Below, in pieces: positions 25,059 through 35,291 of a stretch of DNA of 64,000 bases (position 1 is the stretch's first letter; each line of letters starts with the position of its first letter). Below the pieces are notes generated by a model that searched no databases, was not told the DNA's origin, and was given only the letters and a program-made list of their open reading frames with translations. The position numbers and the translations under genes were made by a program. Source of the stretch: Bacteroides pyogenes DSM 20611 = JCM 6294 (GTDB lineage Bacteria; Bacteroidota; Bacteroidia; Bacteroidales; Bacteroidaceae); the NCBI RefSeq assembly GCF_000428105.1, contig NZ_ATZH01000013.1, positions 1-64,000 of the forward strand. The letters run 5' to 3'.

Positions 25059-27074
25059 ATGAAAAAAACATTCGTATTATTCGCATTTCTATGCTTTTTT
25101 TTAACTCCGGTTTTATCATCGCAACAGCCTACGGACACTTTTAAACCGAGCCTGAAATACGGCAAACCCTCCGAAGAAGAGCTGACCATGACTACTTACG
25201 CTCCGGACACTGCGGCCGCTGCCGTCATTCTTTATTCAAAAAGCAGCGCGCGATACGACTTCATGTCCAACGAGTTCCGCATCACCTACAACTACGAAGT
25301 AAAAATCAAGGTCCTCAAAAGCGAAGGAACATCTTATGCCAACATCAGTATTCCTTACTACTTACATGCGAACAGTTCGCTTATGAAAGAGAGCGTCAGC
25401 CAGATAGACGCATCGGCTTACAATCTGGAAAACGGAAAGATAGTGCGCACGAAGATGAAACGCGACCTGATATTTGAAGAACGCCTGAACAAAGGATACA
25501 TGCAAGTGAAGTTTTCCGTTCCTTCGGTGAAAGAAGGAACCGTATTCGAATACAAATATCAGTTGTATTCCGACTTCTATCAGGACATATCCCCGTGGGA
25601 GGCTCAAAAAGATATTCCCGTGGCATACACGGAATACGAAATAACCATACCCGAATATTTTGAATTCAATATCGAGATGCGCGGCAAACAGCACCTGCAT
25701 TCCAAAAACGGTCAAGAGAGCTTACACTATTATCTGAAAACTCCTAACGGAGGGCAGGAAATGATTACTTGCAGCGGACAGAACATCCGGCTTACCGGAG
25801 AAAACCTCCCCTCTTTACGCTCCGACAGTTACATCTGGTGTGCCGACGACTACCGGAGCGGTGTAAGATTCGAATTAAGAGGACTGAGATTTCCCAATAC
25901 TCCTTACAAACCGCTTACCCAAAGCTGGGAAGGAATCGACAAGAAACTGTTAGAAAATGAAGACTTCGGAAACCCGCTTAAGATGCGTAATCCTTACCGG
26001 GACGAGATGAAAACGCTCGGAATAGAAGAGTTGGACAGCCGGCAAGATAAAATTTCTCGCATCTATGAATATGTGAGAAAAAAAATCTCATGGAACAAAC
26101 AATACCGCCTTTACAGCGAAGATGTGAAAAAAGCCGTAAAGGAAGGTACAGGCAGCAATGCAGACATCAACTTTGTGCTCATGAGCATGTTGCGCGACGC
26201 GGATATCCCCTGTTACCCTGTGGTGATGAGCCACAAAGGTTCCGGAATGTTGCCGATTACCCACCCCAGCATCCGAAAGCTCAATACTTTTGTCGTGGCA
26301 ATAGCCGATACCGACGACACATTTGTTTTCCTCGACGGGTCTGCCACCGGAGGGTTCCTGAATACTTTACCACCCGGACTTATGGTAGACCGCGCCCGTC
26401 TGATTGCACCCGACTCAGGCAGCCAATGGGTAGATTTGAGCCAACTGGGCAAAAACCAGATACTTTCTGTCGTGAACGCAAGCGTCGATGCCGACGGAAG
26501 CATCACCGGCAAACGACAAAGCAGCTATATCGGCCAATATGCCGCAGAACTCCGCCACCGCTACCGTGAAGCCAAAGACAGTACGGAGTTCGTCAGCAAT
26601 CTGGAGACGAGAGAGAACATCAAGATCAATGAGTTCAACCTGAAAGGAATAGACGAGTTCTCTCCGAAAGTGACGGAAACATTCAAGTTCGCAAAACAGG
26701 CGACCACCAACAATGACCTGATTTACATCAAACCGATGATATTCTTGCACACCGGCAAATGCCCGTTCATACAGACCGAGCGGCAATTACCTTTGGAAAT
26801 GAGGTATAACGAGCAACTGACTCTGATCATCTCGCTGAACATTCCCGAAGGATACACGGTAGAAGAACTGCCTGCCGCCGTCAACATCAAGACAAGCGAC
26901 GGGCAGGGAACATGCAAGTACCAAACAAACTCGCAAAACAATACGGTGAACATCAAATACACATTCGCCTACAACAAGCTGTTCCATCTGCCGGAAGAAT
27001 ATCCGGACGTAAAAGCTTTCTGGGAAGAGGTTGCCAAGAAAAACAACGAAATTCTGGTACTCAAAAAGATTTAA
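25059..27074 (+). CDS. DUF3857 protein with degenerate transglutaminase-like domain
   Basis: The 671-aa secreted protein has a signal peptide (MKKTFVLFAFLCFFLTPVLSSQ). A DUF3857 beta domain covers about residues 45-270 (NEFRITYNYEVKIKVLKSEG). A transglutaminase-like region follows at about 325-450. The catalytic Cys segment of active relatives (GDCKG) is replaced by GTGSNADINFVLMSML, as in many Bacteroidetes members, so it is probably non-catalytic. The C-terminus is a DUF3858-like beta domain. I start at 25059, where the signal begins, although the frame is open further upstream. The gene pairs with the next one (22 nt gap), which keeps the Cys. The function of these tandem pairs is unknown; an envelope location is certain enough. 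Confidence 0.82.
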   Translation: MKKTFVLFAFLCFFLTPVLSSQQPTDTFKPSLKYGKPSEEELTMTTYAPDTAAAAVILYSKSSARYDFMSNEFRITYNYEVKIKVLKSEGTSYANISIPYYLHANSSLMKESVSQIDASAYNLENGKIVRTKMKRDLIFEERLNKGYMQVKFSVPSVKEGTVFEYKYQLYSDFYQDISPWEAQKDIPVAYTEYEITIPEYFEFNIEMRGKQHLHSKNGQESLHYYLKTPNGGQEMITCSGQNIRLTGENLPSLRSDSYIWCADDYRSGVRFELRGLRFPNTPYKPLTQSWEGIDKKLLENEDFGNPLKMRNPYRDEMKTLGIEELDSRQDKISRIYEYVRKKISWNKQYRLYSEDVKKAVKEGTGSNADINFVLMSMLRDADIPCYPVVMSHKGSGMLPITHPSIRKLNTFVVAIADTDDTFVFLDGSATGGFLNTLPPGLMVDRARLIAPDSGSQWVDLSQLGKNQILSVVNASVDADGSITGKRQSSYIGQYAAELRHRYREAKDSTEFVSNLETRENIKINEFNLKGIDEFSPKVTETFKFAKQATTNNDLIYIKPMIFLHTGKCPFIQTERQLPLEMRYNEQLTLIISLNIPEGYTVEELPAAVNIKTSDGQGTCKYQTNSQNNTVNIKYTFAYNKLFHLPEEYPDVKAFWEEVAKKNNEILVLKKI

Positions 27075-27096
27075 ACGAACGATTTATCCTTTTCTT

Positions 27097-28983
27097 ATGA
27101 ATAATCTCATATATAAGATACAGTACGTGTTTGCCGGGCTTCTGAGCGCCTGCGCATTGCCTTTACAAGCGCAACATGCCGCTAATGCCAACTCGGTGAT
27201 AGTCGATGCACAAACGAACATCGTATGCAAATCGATGACGCAATCGGTCGAAAAGCAGAGCCGGACGATTACCGTTTTGAACCCCAAAGGGTTGGACGCC
27301 GCACAATTTGTGTGCGGATGCGACATGTTCCGTTCATTGCAGAAGTTCTCCGGAGAGATTCTCAATTCCTCGGGACAAACCGTACGCAAAATAAAAAAAT
27401 CCGATTTGCAGAAAACCGAGTACAGTTCCAATCTGGCTACGGACGATTACGTCTATTATTACAATTGCAACTTCTCTTCATTCCCTTTCACTGTGAAATA
27501 TGAATGGGAAGTGAAATGCAACAACGGGCTCATAGGCTATCCCTCGTTCGTTCCCCAAACCGATTTCCTGCAGGGCGTGGAAAAAGCATCTTTCCGCATC
27601 GAACTTCCCGCCGGGCAGACGTGCAGGTATCACGCTTTAAACAACAATGACAATAAGATTCAAATCAAAGAATCTGCCGGAGATGCCGGACAAAGAATCA
27701 TAGAGGCACGCGCGTCGCAGTTGGCACCGGTATCGGAAGAGCCTTTCGGACCGGCGTTCTCCGAATTGTTTCCGCGTGTCTATTTCGCCCCTTCGGCATT
27801 CATCTACGATAAGTCGGAAGGGAATCTCGACACTTGGCAGACATACGGCGCCTGGCAATACAAGCTCCTCGAGGGGCGGGGAACAATTCCCGAAGAGCTA
27901 CGGTCAAAGCTCCACGAACTGACCGCCAATTGCCGTAACGACCGGGAAAAAGTAAAAGCCATTTACGATTATCTGGCCGAGACCACCCGTTATGTAAGCA
28001 TTCAATTGGGTATCGGCGGTCTGCAACCCATTCCCGCCGCCAATGTATGCCGCACCGGATTCGGAGACTGCAAAGGACTCTCCAACTACATGGCGGCAAT
28101 GCTGAAAGAAGTGGGCATTCCCTCCACATATACCGTCATCAGCACTGTCAACCGAAGGCTGCTTCCGGAATTCTCCAGCGCCAACCAAATGAACCATGTC
28201 ATCCTGCAAGTCCCTCTTCCGCAGGACACACTTTGGCTCGAATGCACCAATCCTCAACTTCCGCTCGGGTATGTGCACCAAAGCATTGCCGGACACGATG
28301 CTTTATTGGTAAGACCTGAGGGAGGCAGCATATATACACTTCCCATATACGCCGATTCCCTCAATACGCAACACATCACTGCCGATATCAAGCTATCGCC
28401 CGATGCGGAAGCCCGGATAGAGGCAAGCGAAACATCCCGTCTATTCCAATACGAAAACAGAACAAACCTCTCATACTTAAAGCCGAATAAGCAAAAAGAC
28501 CGGATACGCGAAGGAATCAAACTGCTGCAAGCCGACATCTTACAGTTGCGGATAGACGAACACAAGGAAGCCGATCCTTCCGTTACGGTTCAATATACAA
28601 TAAGCAGCAACCAATACGGAGAAAAAACCGGCAATCGCCTTTTCATTCCTACAAATATCTTTCGGAAAGAATTCTACGTTCCTCACATCACCGAGCGTAA
28701 GACTCCCATCCACATCAATTACGGATATGCAGACACCGACAGCATCCGTATTCACCTTCCCGAAGGGTATGTGATTGAAGGCAGACCCGGAAACACAGAG
28801 CTGAAGACCCGGTTCGGCAACTTCAAATCGACCGTTCGGGTGGAGGGCAAAGAAGTTTTGGTCGTTCACGGTCTTTCCATTGCCAAAGGTGTTTATCCTC
28901 CCGAAGCTTATGCCGATTTCATCGATTTCAGAAAGAAAGTATCCGCACAATACAGCGCAAGAATCGTGCTGAAAAAAGAATAA
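27097..28983 (+). CDS. DUF3857 protein with intact transglutaminase-like core
   Basis: The 628-aa secreted paralogue begins MNNLIYKIQYVFAGLLSACALPLQAQ, a signal peptide. DUF3857 occupies about residues 40-250. The transglutaminase-like core is at about 280-395, with Cys325 in FGDCKGLSNYM and His367 in NQMNHVIL. WLECTNP near 379 carries Glu where Asp is usual. It may cleave or modify peptides in the envelope. The 3' end, from about codon 531, is duplicated at 32071-32351. This copy has the intact C-terminus. A strong terminator follows at 29117. Confidence 0.83.
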   Translation: MNNLIYKIQYVFAGLLSACALPLQAQHAANANSVIVDAQTNIVCKSMTQSVEKQSRTITVLNPKGLDAAQFVCGCDMFRSLQKFSGEILNSSGQTVRKIKKSDLQKTEYSSNLATDDYVYYYNCNFSSFPFTVKYEWEVKCNNGLIGYPSFVPQTDFLQGVEKASFRIELPAGQTCRYHALNNNDNKIQIKESAGDAGQRIIEARASQLAPVSEEPFGPAFSELFPRVYFAPSAFIYDKSEGNLDTWQTYGAWQYKLLEGRGTIPEELRSKLHELTANCRNDREKVKAIYDYLAETTRYVSIQLGIGGLQPIPAANVCRTGFGDCKGLSNYMAAMLKEVGIPSTYTVISTVNRRLLPEFSSANQMNHVILQVPLPQDTLWLECTNPQLPLGYVHQSIAGHDALLVRPEGGSIYTLPIYADSLNTQHITADIKLSPDAEARIEASETSRLFQYENRTNLSYLKPNKQKDRIREGIKLLQADILQLRIDEHKEADPSVTVQYTISSNQYGEKTGNRLFIPTNIFRKEFYVPHITERKTPIHINYGYADTDSIRIHLPEGYVIEGRPGNTELKTRFGNFKSTVRVEGKEVLVVHGLSIAKGVYPPEAYADFIDFRKKVSAQYSARIVLKKE

Positions 28984-29119
28984 AACACAATCTCCGACTT
29001 AAGATGCTCCGCAAAACTTTCGGAGCAAGTATTTACAAGATATGGAAGAACAAAAAGTGCACGCACTGAAACGCTCAAAACTTCTTTGTTCATCATCCGT
29101 TATGTAATTGCAAAATGAG
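28689..29119. repeat. Direct repeat copy A: 3' end of the DUF3857 gene and its flank
   Basis: Positions 28689-28920 match 32071-32302 over 232 bp with five differences, all transitions. Homology resumes at 28930-28938 and again from 29080 to 29119 (about four mismatches), which corresponds to 32312-32351. The second copy lacks 9 bp and 141 bp of this one. About 3 kb of unrelated DNA lies between the copies. Confidence 0.92.
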
Positions 29120-29388
29120 ACTGTTGCGCTCTTCTTCGCGCAACAGTCTCATTCTACTATTTTCTTCTCTGTCTGCCTGCCAACAATAGACTATTCGTTT
29201 GCGCGTAACTTCAAAGAAACAAACTTCCCATTATCAGCATATTACCCCAATAAACGGATATTATTCTATTTCAATTGACGACAAACATCTACAAAAAACA
29301 TGATGATTGCAACCATTTGGTGCACAAGTTCCGTCTAATAAACAAAGAAGAAAAAACAAACCAATCAAAGATAAGTAAGTAATCAAAA
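28984..29388. other. Intergenic flank between DUF3857 gene and IS630 remnant
   Basis: This stretch contains the end of repeat copy A and the terminator at 29117-29150. AT-rich sequence without supportable genes fills 29151-29388. Confidence 0.6.
29117..29160 (+). terminator. Strong terminator after DUF3857 pair
   Basis: GAGACTGTTGCGC (29117-29129) pairs perfectly with GCGCAACAGTCTC (29138-29150) across an 8-nt loop. ATTCTACTATTTTCTTC follows. Confidence 0.8.
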
Positions 29389-29690
29389 TTAAACGACATG
29401 TTTAGAATAGTTAATACACACTCCATTCCCTATATCCACCAAGGCTCTGTTGATGGCATAGAAAAGCATGTCTGCATTGGCATAACCATGGAGATTTATC
29501 CATTTCCTTTTCAGAATACACCAAAGTGTTTCGGCAAGGTTCAAGTGTAGTGAATATAGAGGAAGAAAACAAAGAATCCCCTTTTCACTCAAATGGGTTT
29601 AAATCCTTTTATCCATCTGTTTCGATGTACTATAATGTTATCAAGTACGATGAAGTTTTTGGAAATTATATAAAATAAGAAATACTCACT
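29389..29690 (-). pseudogene. IS630-family transposase remnant, frameshifted
   Basis: The minus strand encodes the C-terminal part of an IS630-type DDE transposase in two frames. The upstream piece reads KNFIVLDNIIVHRNRW, which contains the second catalytic Asp and the DN..VH motif, and stops after FKPI. A frameshift continues it as ILCFLPLYSLHLNLAETLWC, which holds the conserved Glu of the YSP-LNP-E motif, and it ends at 29389. The N-terminal half is missing and I found no terminal inverted repeats. The element is therefore a dead fragment inside the insert bounded by the 28689/32071 direct repeats. Confidence 0.72.
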
Positions 29691-29707
29691 TAATTAAAAA
29701 ATAATTT

Positions 29708-32011
29708 ATGGATATTCGAAGATTGATAATAATATTTATTGCATTATACATTGGCACCTTCCCTTTGTGCGCTCGGAACGTGCTGCATGGCAATGTGGTG
29801 AACGAATCCAATGAAGCACTTTTGGGAGCTACGGTACGTGTGCTGTGCTCGGACTCGGTATTTGTCAGTGGTACAATAACAGACGATGTAGGCAAATTCC
29901 GCATAGAGGGCCTTGAAGCCGGAGAATACATATTAGCAGTGAGCTGCGTGGGATATATCAATTTATTTCTCAGTTTCGAGATGCCCGAGGAAGAATATAC
30001 TTTGCCGACCACAGTTCTGAAAACAGACAATGTTATATTGGAAGAGGTAACCATAACGGGAAGTTCATTTATTCAGAAAAAAGACCATTTACTTGTCTTG
30101 CCGAACAAAACGCAAATGAAGCACGCCTTTTCCGGCTACGACTTGCTGTACAACCTGATGATACCGGGACTGACCATCGACCGGGGGAAAAAAACCGTGA
30201 CTTCTATGACCGGTAACGCCACGCTCTACATCAACGGGGTTGAGGCTGACGTGCGCGAAATACAAAACCTGCAACCCAAAGATATTAAACGAGTGGAATA
30301 TTACGTGTTGCCCACGAGTGGTAAGTTTGCAGGCGACGCAGCTTCCGTCAATTATATTACCAAGACATACCGTTCCGGAGGTTATATTACTCTGGACGGA
30401 TGGCAGAACATCGGACATTTGGCAGGAGATTACAATGCAGGAGCCAAGCTTTCGAACGGCAACACCAATTATTCCTTTTGGGCAGGACATAACATGCGAA
30501 GCTACGACGGAACATCAATGGAGAAGCAGGAGGATTTGCTGTTTCCCCATTATACTATCCATAGGAAAACGAACCAGACTGGTATCGATTATTACAACAA
30601 CCAGCAATACGCCCAATTAAAAGTGAGCAATGATATCAAAAAGCACAACCTGTCCGCTTCTATATCTGTGGTTCGTGACGCAACACCACATGACAAACGA
30701 CAAGGTATTTTGGATTACGAAGGCTACGATCTGCATCATACAGGGTCTACTGACAATAGGGAGAATGAAAGCATGCGTTCGTCGGTGAATCTGAACGGGA
30801 TTTTTTATCTGAACTCCGAACATCAACTTAAAATCCGACTGAACGGTGGATATACGCAAAACGACTATGTGAGGACGTACACAGAGGAAAAATTACAATC
30901 ACTTTCGGAAGTGGACGAGGACCTGTATACTTTCGATGCGCAAGTGGCACATTTGTTCCAGCCAAATACTTCCAATTCACTGTACAGCCGGGTAACTCAT
31001 TTCCATAACGTCACTTCGTCACTCTACAAAGGCAATCACGCTTCGTGGCAACACTTGTGGAAAGGGGAAACATTGTTCCAATTCGACTACACGCACAAGT
31101 TTGGCGATAAATGGACCGTGATGTTGAGTCCGGGGGCATCGTGGCTGAATTACAAACTACATGGTAATGAGTTGTCCGGCTCATGGAATATCCGTATCAA
31201 TACGTGGGCGCGCTATGTGCCGGATACCAAACAGTGGATGGGTATCGGCTTTTCACTGGGGAACAACCAACCGGACATCAGTTACTTGAATACATCCAAC
31301 CAAACCGTCGACCTGTACCAAATCAAACGGGGAAATCCTTATTTGGACAATACTACTTTGTATAATTGGTTTTTCATGTATGCAGGTCAATTTCACTCCC
31401 TGTTCAATTTTCAGGGTAAGACATGGTATACTCTGAACCGGCATAATATTTCGTCTACGTATTTTCTGGAGGGAGATAAACTGATAAGCAGTTATGCTTC
31501 GGACCAGTCGTTCAATACCGCCAACATTGAGATTGCTATCTCCAGCCGAATTTCGAAAAACTTACAGACAAATATCGGATTGAAATATGGTTACATGTAT
31601 GTACCCGGTTGCTCAGGTTTGTCACAGAAGAATTTGTCTGCTTCGTTCGACGTAAGTTTTTTCATTAGGTCTTTCTCGGTGAACGGACATGCCAAGACTA
31701 CCGAGAGGCTATTGGACGAACGGACACAGGTCTTTCGAAAACTGCCCGCTTCTTATGGTCTGTCGGTTCGTTACAGCGGAAAAAATTGGATGGCGGAAGC
31801 TGGGACGGAGAATCCGTTTACCAAACATATCCACTATCGGGAATATGCTGATTATGAGGTGTACCGATACAGTCAGAAACAAGCCAGCCGTATTTATCAA
31901 CAGACTGCTTATGTGAAACTGGCTTACACGTTCGACTTCGGCAAGAAGACTTCCCACGACTCCAACGATGTGGACAGAAGTATCAACAGTGCGATCCTGA
32001 AAGCAAAGTAA
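29708..32011 (+). CDS. Outer-membrane beta-barrel protein with CarboxypepD-like domain (TonB receptor-like)
   Basis: The 767-aa protein begins with a signal peptide (MDIRRLIIIFIALYIGTFPLCA). A carboxypeptidase-regulatory-like domain at about 25-100 follows (LHGNVVNESNEALLGATVRV). A plug-like region runs to about residue 215 (LYINGVEADVREIQNLQPKDIKR), then a long barrel rich in alternating aromatic residues, the layout of the outer-membrane barrel family related to TonB-dependent receptors. No SusD partner follows. The gene lies inside the repeat-bounded insert next to an IS630 remnant, so it was probably acquired. Its substrate is unknown. Regulatory roles in signalling have been proposed for some relatives, but nothing here shows that. 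Confidence 0.78.
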   Translation: MDIRRLIIIFIALYIGTFPLCARNVLHGNVVNESNEALLGATVRVLCSDSVFVSGTITDDVGKFRIEGLEAGEYILAVSCVGYINLFLSFEMPEEEYTLPTTVLKTDNVILEEVTITGSSFIQKKDHLLVLPNKTQMKHAFSGYDLLYNLMIPGLTIDRGKKTVTSMTGNATLYINGVEADVREIQNLQPKDIKRVEYYVLPTSGKFAGDAASVNYITKTYRSGGYITLDGWQNIGHLAGDYNAGAKLSNGNTNYSFWAGHNMRSYDGTSMEKQEDLLFPHYTIHRKTNQTGIDYYNNQQYAQLKVSNDIKKHNLSASISVVRDATPHDKRQGILDYEGYDLHHTGSTDNRENESMRSSVNLNGIFYLNSEHQLKIRLNGGYTQNDYVRTYTEEKLQSLSEVDEDLYTFDAQVAHLFQPNTSNSLYSRVTHFHNVTSSLYKGNHASWQHLWKGETLFQFDYTHKFGDKWTVMLSPGASWLNYKLHGNELSGSWNIRINTWARYVPDTKQWMGIGFSLGNNQPDISYLNTSNQTVDLYQIKRGNPYLDNTTLYNWFFMYAGQFHSLFNFQGKTWYTLNRHNISSTYFLEGDKLISSYASDQSFNTANIEIAISSRISKNLQTNIGLKYGYMYVPGCSGLSQKNLSASFDVSFFIRSFSVNGHAKTTERLLDERTQVFRKLPASYGLSVRYSGKNWMAEAGTENPFTKHIHYREYADYEVYRYSQKQASRIYQQTAYVKLAYTFDFGKKTSHDSNDVDRSINSAILKAK

Positions 32012-32023
32012 ATATAGAGAAAT

Positions 32024-32350
32024 ATGCCTAATTACAGCGATATTACCATCCATCACGGCTTTGCCCTTTCCACCGAACGTAAGACTCCCATCCACATCAA
32101 TTACGGATATGCAGACACCGACAGCATCCGTATTCACCTTCCCGAAGGGTATGTGATCGAAGGCAGACCCGGAAACACAGAGCTGAAGACCCGGTTCGGC
32201 AACTTCAAATCGACCATTCGGGTGGAGGGCAAAGAAGTTTTGGTCGTTCACAGTCTTTCCATCGCCAAAGGTGTTTATCCTCCCGAAGCTTATGCCGATT
32301 TCAGAAAGAAAACTTCTTTGTTCATCATTCATAATGTAATTGCAATATGA
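32024..32350 (+). pseudogene. Chimeric fragment carrying the duplicated DUF3857 3' end
   Basis: This 108-codon frame has about 16 unrelated residues (MPNYSDITIHHGFALS) fused to a near copy of residues 531-608 of the DUF3857/transglutaminase protein. It then runs through a deletion junction into formerly non-coding sequence (TSLFIIHNVIAI). It lacks a signal peptide, the DUF3857 domain and the catalytic core. It is best read as a by-product of the duplication rather than a functional gene, though it may be transcribed from the receptor gene 12 nt upstream. Confidence 0.75.
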
Positions 32351-32351
32351 G
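32071..32351. repeat. Direct repeat copy B of the DUF3857 3' region
   Basis: This copy matches 28689-29119 minus two internal deletions of 9 bp and 141 bp. The small deletion lies between two GATTTC words, which suggests slippage. It marks the right edge of the inserted segment. Confidence 0.9.
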
Positions 32352-32671
32352 GGAAGGATATACTGAAGCAAAGCCGAACTCTCCCGATTATCATGCGGAC
32401 AAGCCGCTTTTTTCTTCATAAAAGAATAGGTGTAAAGCAAAATCAAAGATCTCAAAGTTGTTTCAAGCGAGCCCTTGCGACAAGTTGTTTCGTACTGTTA
32501 AAAAAGGGAAGAAGAAAAAGACGAGAATAATGACAGCTTTCCCAAATGGGAAACTACATACAAGATATTTATAAAAAAGTTTTCCGTTTTGGACAACTTT
32601 CTCTTTCGATAAACATAAAAAGTTTTCCATCTTTTAATGTTAAAACGTTACCGAATTATCGTATAATCTAT
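32352..32671. other. Intergenic region before the nrdD riboswitch
   Basis: No gene is supported in this 320-nt stretch. A weak GCGG/CCGC hairpin with a T-run at 32395-32413 could terminate transcription from the left. The remainder is AT-rich. Confidence 0.5.
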
Positions 32672-32679
32672 TATCTTTG
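32672..32679 (+). promoter_or_regulatory. Promoter -7 box for the riboswitch-nrdDG transcript
   Basis: TATCTTTG matches TAnnTTTG. It lies immediately upstream of the cobalamin riboswitch. Confidence 0.65.
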
Positions 32680-32689
32680 TCTCACAGTT

Positions 32690-32855
32690 TCGGAACTAAA
32701 AGAGGTTTAGTCATGAGGGAACGCTGTGCGAATCGGCGACAGTACCCGCTGCTGTAATTCTCGTTGAATCCGTACACGATGCCACTTCATTCGATGAGGG
32801 AAGGCGTACGAGGGAGAGATAAGTCAGAAGACCTGCCGGAACAAACCTACATATT
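32690..32855 (+). promoter_or_regulatory. Cobalamin riboswitch upstream of nrdDG
   Basis: The leader shows the conserved cobalamin-aptamer elements in order. GAGGGAACGCTGTGCGAATC contains the P3 start. GGCGACAGTACCCGCTGCTG is the core, GATGCCACTTC holds the GCCACT B12 box, and AAGTCAGAAGACCTGCC is the closing 3' element. It is followed by about 35 nt to the nrdD start, where ribosome access could be blocked. Adenosylcobalamin binding would be expected to reduce nrdD-nrdG expression. Confidence 0.9.
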
Positions 32856-32887
32856 ATTAATGTCTAACACTTTCGGGAGTTAAAGTT

Positions 32888-35281
32888 ATGAACTACGCGG
32901 AAATTTGTATCATCAAACGTGATGGTAAGAGAGAAGATTTCTCTATCAGTAAGATCAAGAATGCGATCAGCAAAGCATTCAACGCTACCGGTATTCAAGA
33001 TGAGCAGCAACTAATTGCCGACATCACAATGAATGTAATCAGCCAATTCTCCACTCCTACCATTACCGTAGAAGAGATTCAGGATCTGGTAGAGAAAGAA
33101 TTGATGAAAGTACGGCCGGAGGTTGCCAAGAAGTATATCATCTATCGCGAGTGGAGAAACACCGAGCGCGACAAAAAGACTCAGATGAAACATGTGATGG
33201 ACGGCATCGTGGCCATCGACAAGAACGATGTGAACCTGAGCAATGCCAACATGAGCAGCCACACGCCTGCCGGGCAGATGATGACCTTCGCCTCGGAAGT
33301 GACGAAAGACTATACCTATAAGTATCTTCTTCCCAAACGTTTTGCCGAAGCGCACCAGTTGGGCGACATCCACATCCACGATCTCGATTATTATCCCACG
33401 AAGACGACTACCTGCATTCAATACGATATGGACGATCTCTTCGAACGGGGATTCCGCACCAAGAACGGCAGCATCCGTACGCCGCAGAGTATTCAGAGTT
33501 ACGCCACGCTGGCTACTATCATCTTCCAGACCAACCAGAACGAACAGCACGGCGGACAAGCCATTCCCGCTTTCGATTTCTTCATGGCGAAAGGAGTAGC
33601 CAAATCGTTCCGCAAACATCTGGCGTCATTCATCAACTTCTATGTAGCTATGGGAAATGGCCGGGAAGCTGAAGAGAGCGCAATCCGCAAACTGATCGAG
33701 GCGCACCTTCCCTCCATCAAATCGGGCGAATTGGATCGAGAAGCCTTACGTATCGCCCTGGTAGCCCTGCAAATCAATATAGACAAGGAACACTTAGCGC
33801 ACATCATCGAGAAGGCGTACCTGCAAACTCAGAAAGATACGCATCAGGCGATGGAGGGATTCATCCACAACCTGAACACGATGCATTCCAGAGGCGGCAA
33901 CCAAGTGGTGTTCAGTTCCATCAACTACGGAACAGATACGTCCGCCGAAGGACGGATGGTGATTGAAGAACTGCTGAAAGCCACCATCGAAGGACTCGGA
34001 GATCGTGGGGAAGTGCCGGTGTTCCCCATTCAGATATTCAAAGTAAAAGACGGCGTGTCGTATTCGGCAGCCGATTTTGAAAAAGCGATGAAAATGGAAA
34101 ACATGGAAGACGCAATGAAAGCAAGTTACGCTGCGCCGAACTTCGACTTGTTGCTGAAGGCCTGCCAGACTACCGCAAAGGCGCTTTTCCCGAATTTCAT
34201 GTTCCTCGACACACCGTTCAACCAAAACGAAAAATGGAAAGCCGACGATCCGAAACGATACATATATGAATTGGCCACGATGGGATGCCGCACGCGCGTA
34301 TTCGAAAACCTCGCCGGAGAGAAATCGTCGTTGGGGCGCGGAAACCTTTCGTTCACTACGCTGAACATGCCCCGCTTGGCCATCGAAGCACGCATCAAAG
34401 CCGAGAGTCTGATCGAAGACGAACGGAAGAAAGACGCGATAGAACAAAAAGCCAAAGAGATATTCATAGAGTCGATACACAGCACCGCCTCGCTGATAGC
34501 CGACCAGCTTTACGAACGCTACCAATATCAGCGTACCGCCTTGGCACGCCAGTTTCCTTTCATGATGGGGAACGACGTATGGAAAGGCGGCGGCGCGCTC
34601 AACCCCAACGAACAGGTGGGCGACGTGTTGCGCAGCGGGACACTGGGCATAGGCTTCATCGGCGGACACAACGCGATGGTCGCTCTCTACGGCGAAGGTC
34701 ACGGACACAGTCGGAAGGCATGGGATACGCTTTACGAGGCAGTGATGGAGATGAACAAAGTGGTGGATGAATACAAAGAAAAGTACGGTCTGAATTATTC
34801 GGTACTGGCAACTCCCGCCGAGGGGCTGTCGGGACGGTTCACCCGTATGGACCGCCGCAAATACGGTAAAATACCCGGAGTTACCGACCGTGATTATTAT
34901 GTAAATTCTTTCCATGTCGATGTAAAAGAGCCTATTTCCATCGTAGATAAAATCAGGCGGGAAGCTCCGTTCCATGCCATCACCCGAGGAGGACACATCA
35001 CGTATGTGGAGCTGGACGGCGAAGCCCAGAAAAACATCCGCGCCATTGCCAAAATCGTAAAGGTGATGCACGATGAAGGCATCGGATACGGTTCGATCAA
35101 CCATCCGGTAGACACCTGCCACCAATGCGGTTACAAGGGAGTGATCTACGACAAGTGTCCTGTATGCAGAAGCGAAAATATTCTCCGCATGCGTCGCATC
35201 ACCGGTTATCTCACCGGAGACCTCAGTTCATGGAATTCCGCCAAACGGGCGGAAGAGAAGGACCGGGTAAAACATCTGTAA
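32888..35281 (+). CDS. nrdD: Anaerobic ribonucleoside-triphosphate reductase (class III)
   Basis: The 797-aa glycyl-radical enzyme reduces ribonucleoside triphosphates to deoxyribonucleotides without oxygen or B12. An ATP-cone allosteric domain occupies about residues 3-95 ([20 protein letters not shown]). The barrel carries [17 protein letters not shown] and the [16 protein letters not shown] segment. The C-terminus has four zinc-ligand cysteines, CHQCG and CPVC, followed by the radical-site loop [11 protein letters not shown]. The length is normal. It lies downstream of a cobalamin riboswitch and 10 nt upstream of its activase nrdG. The arrangement implies it is shut down when cobalamin is plentiful and a B12-dependent reductase can take over. 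Confidence 0.94.
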   Translation: MNYAEICIIKRDGKREDFSISKIKNAISKAFNATGIQDEQQLIADITMNVISQFSTPTITVEEIQDLVEKELMKVRPEVAKKYIIYREWRNTERDKKTQMKHVMDGIVAIDKNDVNLSNANMSSHTPAGQMMTFASEVTKDYTYKYLLPKRFAEAHQLGDIHIHDLDYYPTKTTTCIQYDMDDLFERGFRTKNGSIRTPQSIQSYATLATIIFQTNQNEQHGGQAIPAFDFFMAKGVAKSFRKHLASFINFYVAMGNGREAEESAIRKLIEAHLPSIKSGELDREALRIALVALQINIDKEHLAHIIEKAYLQTQKDTHQAMEGFIHNLNTMHSRGGNQVVFSSINYGTDTSAEGRMVIEELLKATIEGLGDRGEVPVFPIQIFKVKDGVSYSAADFEKAMKMENMEDAMKASYAAPNFDLLLKACQTTAKALFPNFMFLDTPFNQNEKWKADDPKRYIYELATMGCRTRVFENLAGEKSSLGRGNLSFTTLNMPRLAIEARIKAESLIEDERKKDAIEQKAKEIFIESIHSTASLIADQLYERYQYQRTALARQFPFMMGNDVWKGGGALNPNEQVGDVLRSGTLGIGFIGGHNAMVALYGEGHGHSRKAWDTLYEAVMEMNKVVDEYKEKYGLNYSVLATPAEGLSGRFTRMDRRKYGKIPGVTDRDYYVNSFHVDVKEPISIVDKIRREAPFHAITRGGHITYVELDGEAQKNIRAIAKIVKVMHDEGIGYGSINHPVDTCHQCGYKGVIYDKCPVCRSENILRMRRITGYLTGDLSSWNSAKRAEEKDRVKHL

Positions 35282-35291
35282 CATCCGGCAC

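Noticed and set aside
29389-29690. Intact insertion sequence
   Set aside because: Only the transposase C-terminal part remains, in two frames, and no terminal repeats were seen.
28689-32351. IS630 target-site duplication as the origin of the direct repeats
   Set aside because: IS630 elements duplicate only the dinucleotide TA; the repeats here are over 230 bp and are gene sequence.
33794-35125. 443-codon minus-strand frame
   Set aside because: It is the antisense shadow of nrdD; no recognisable domain.
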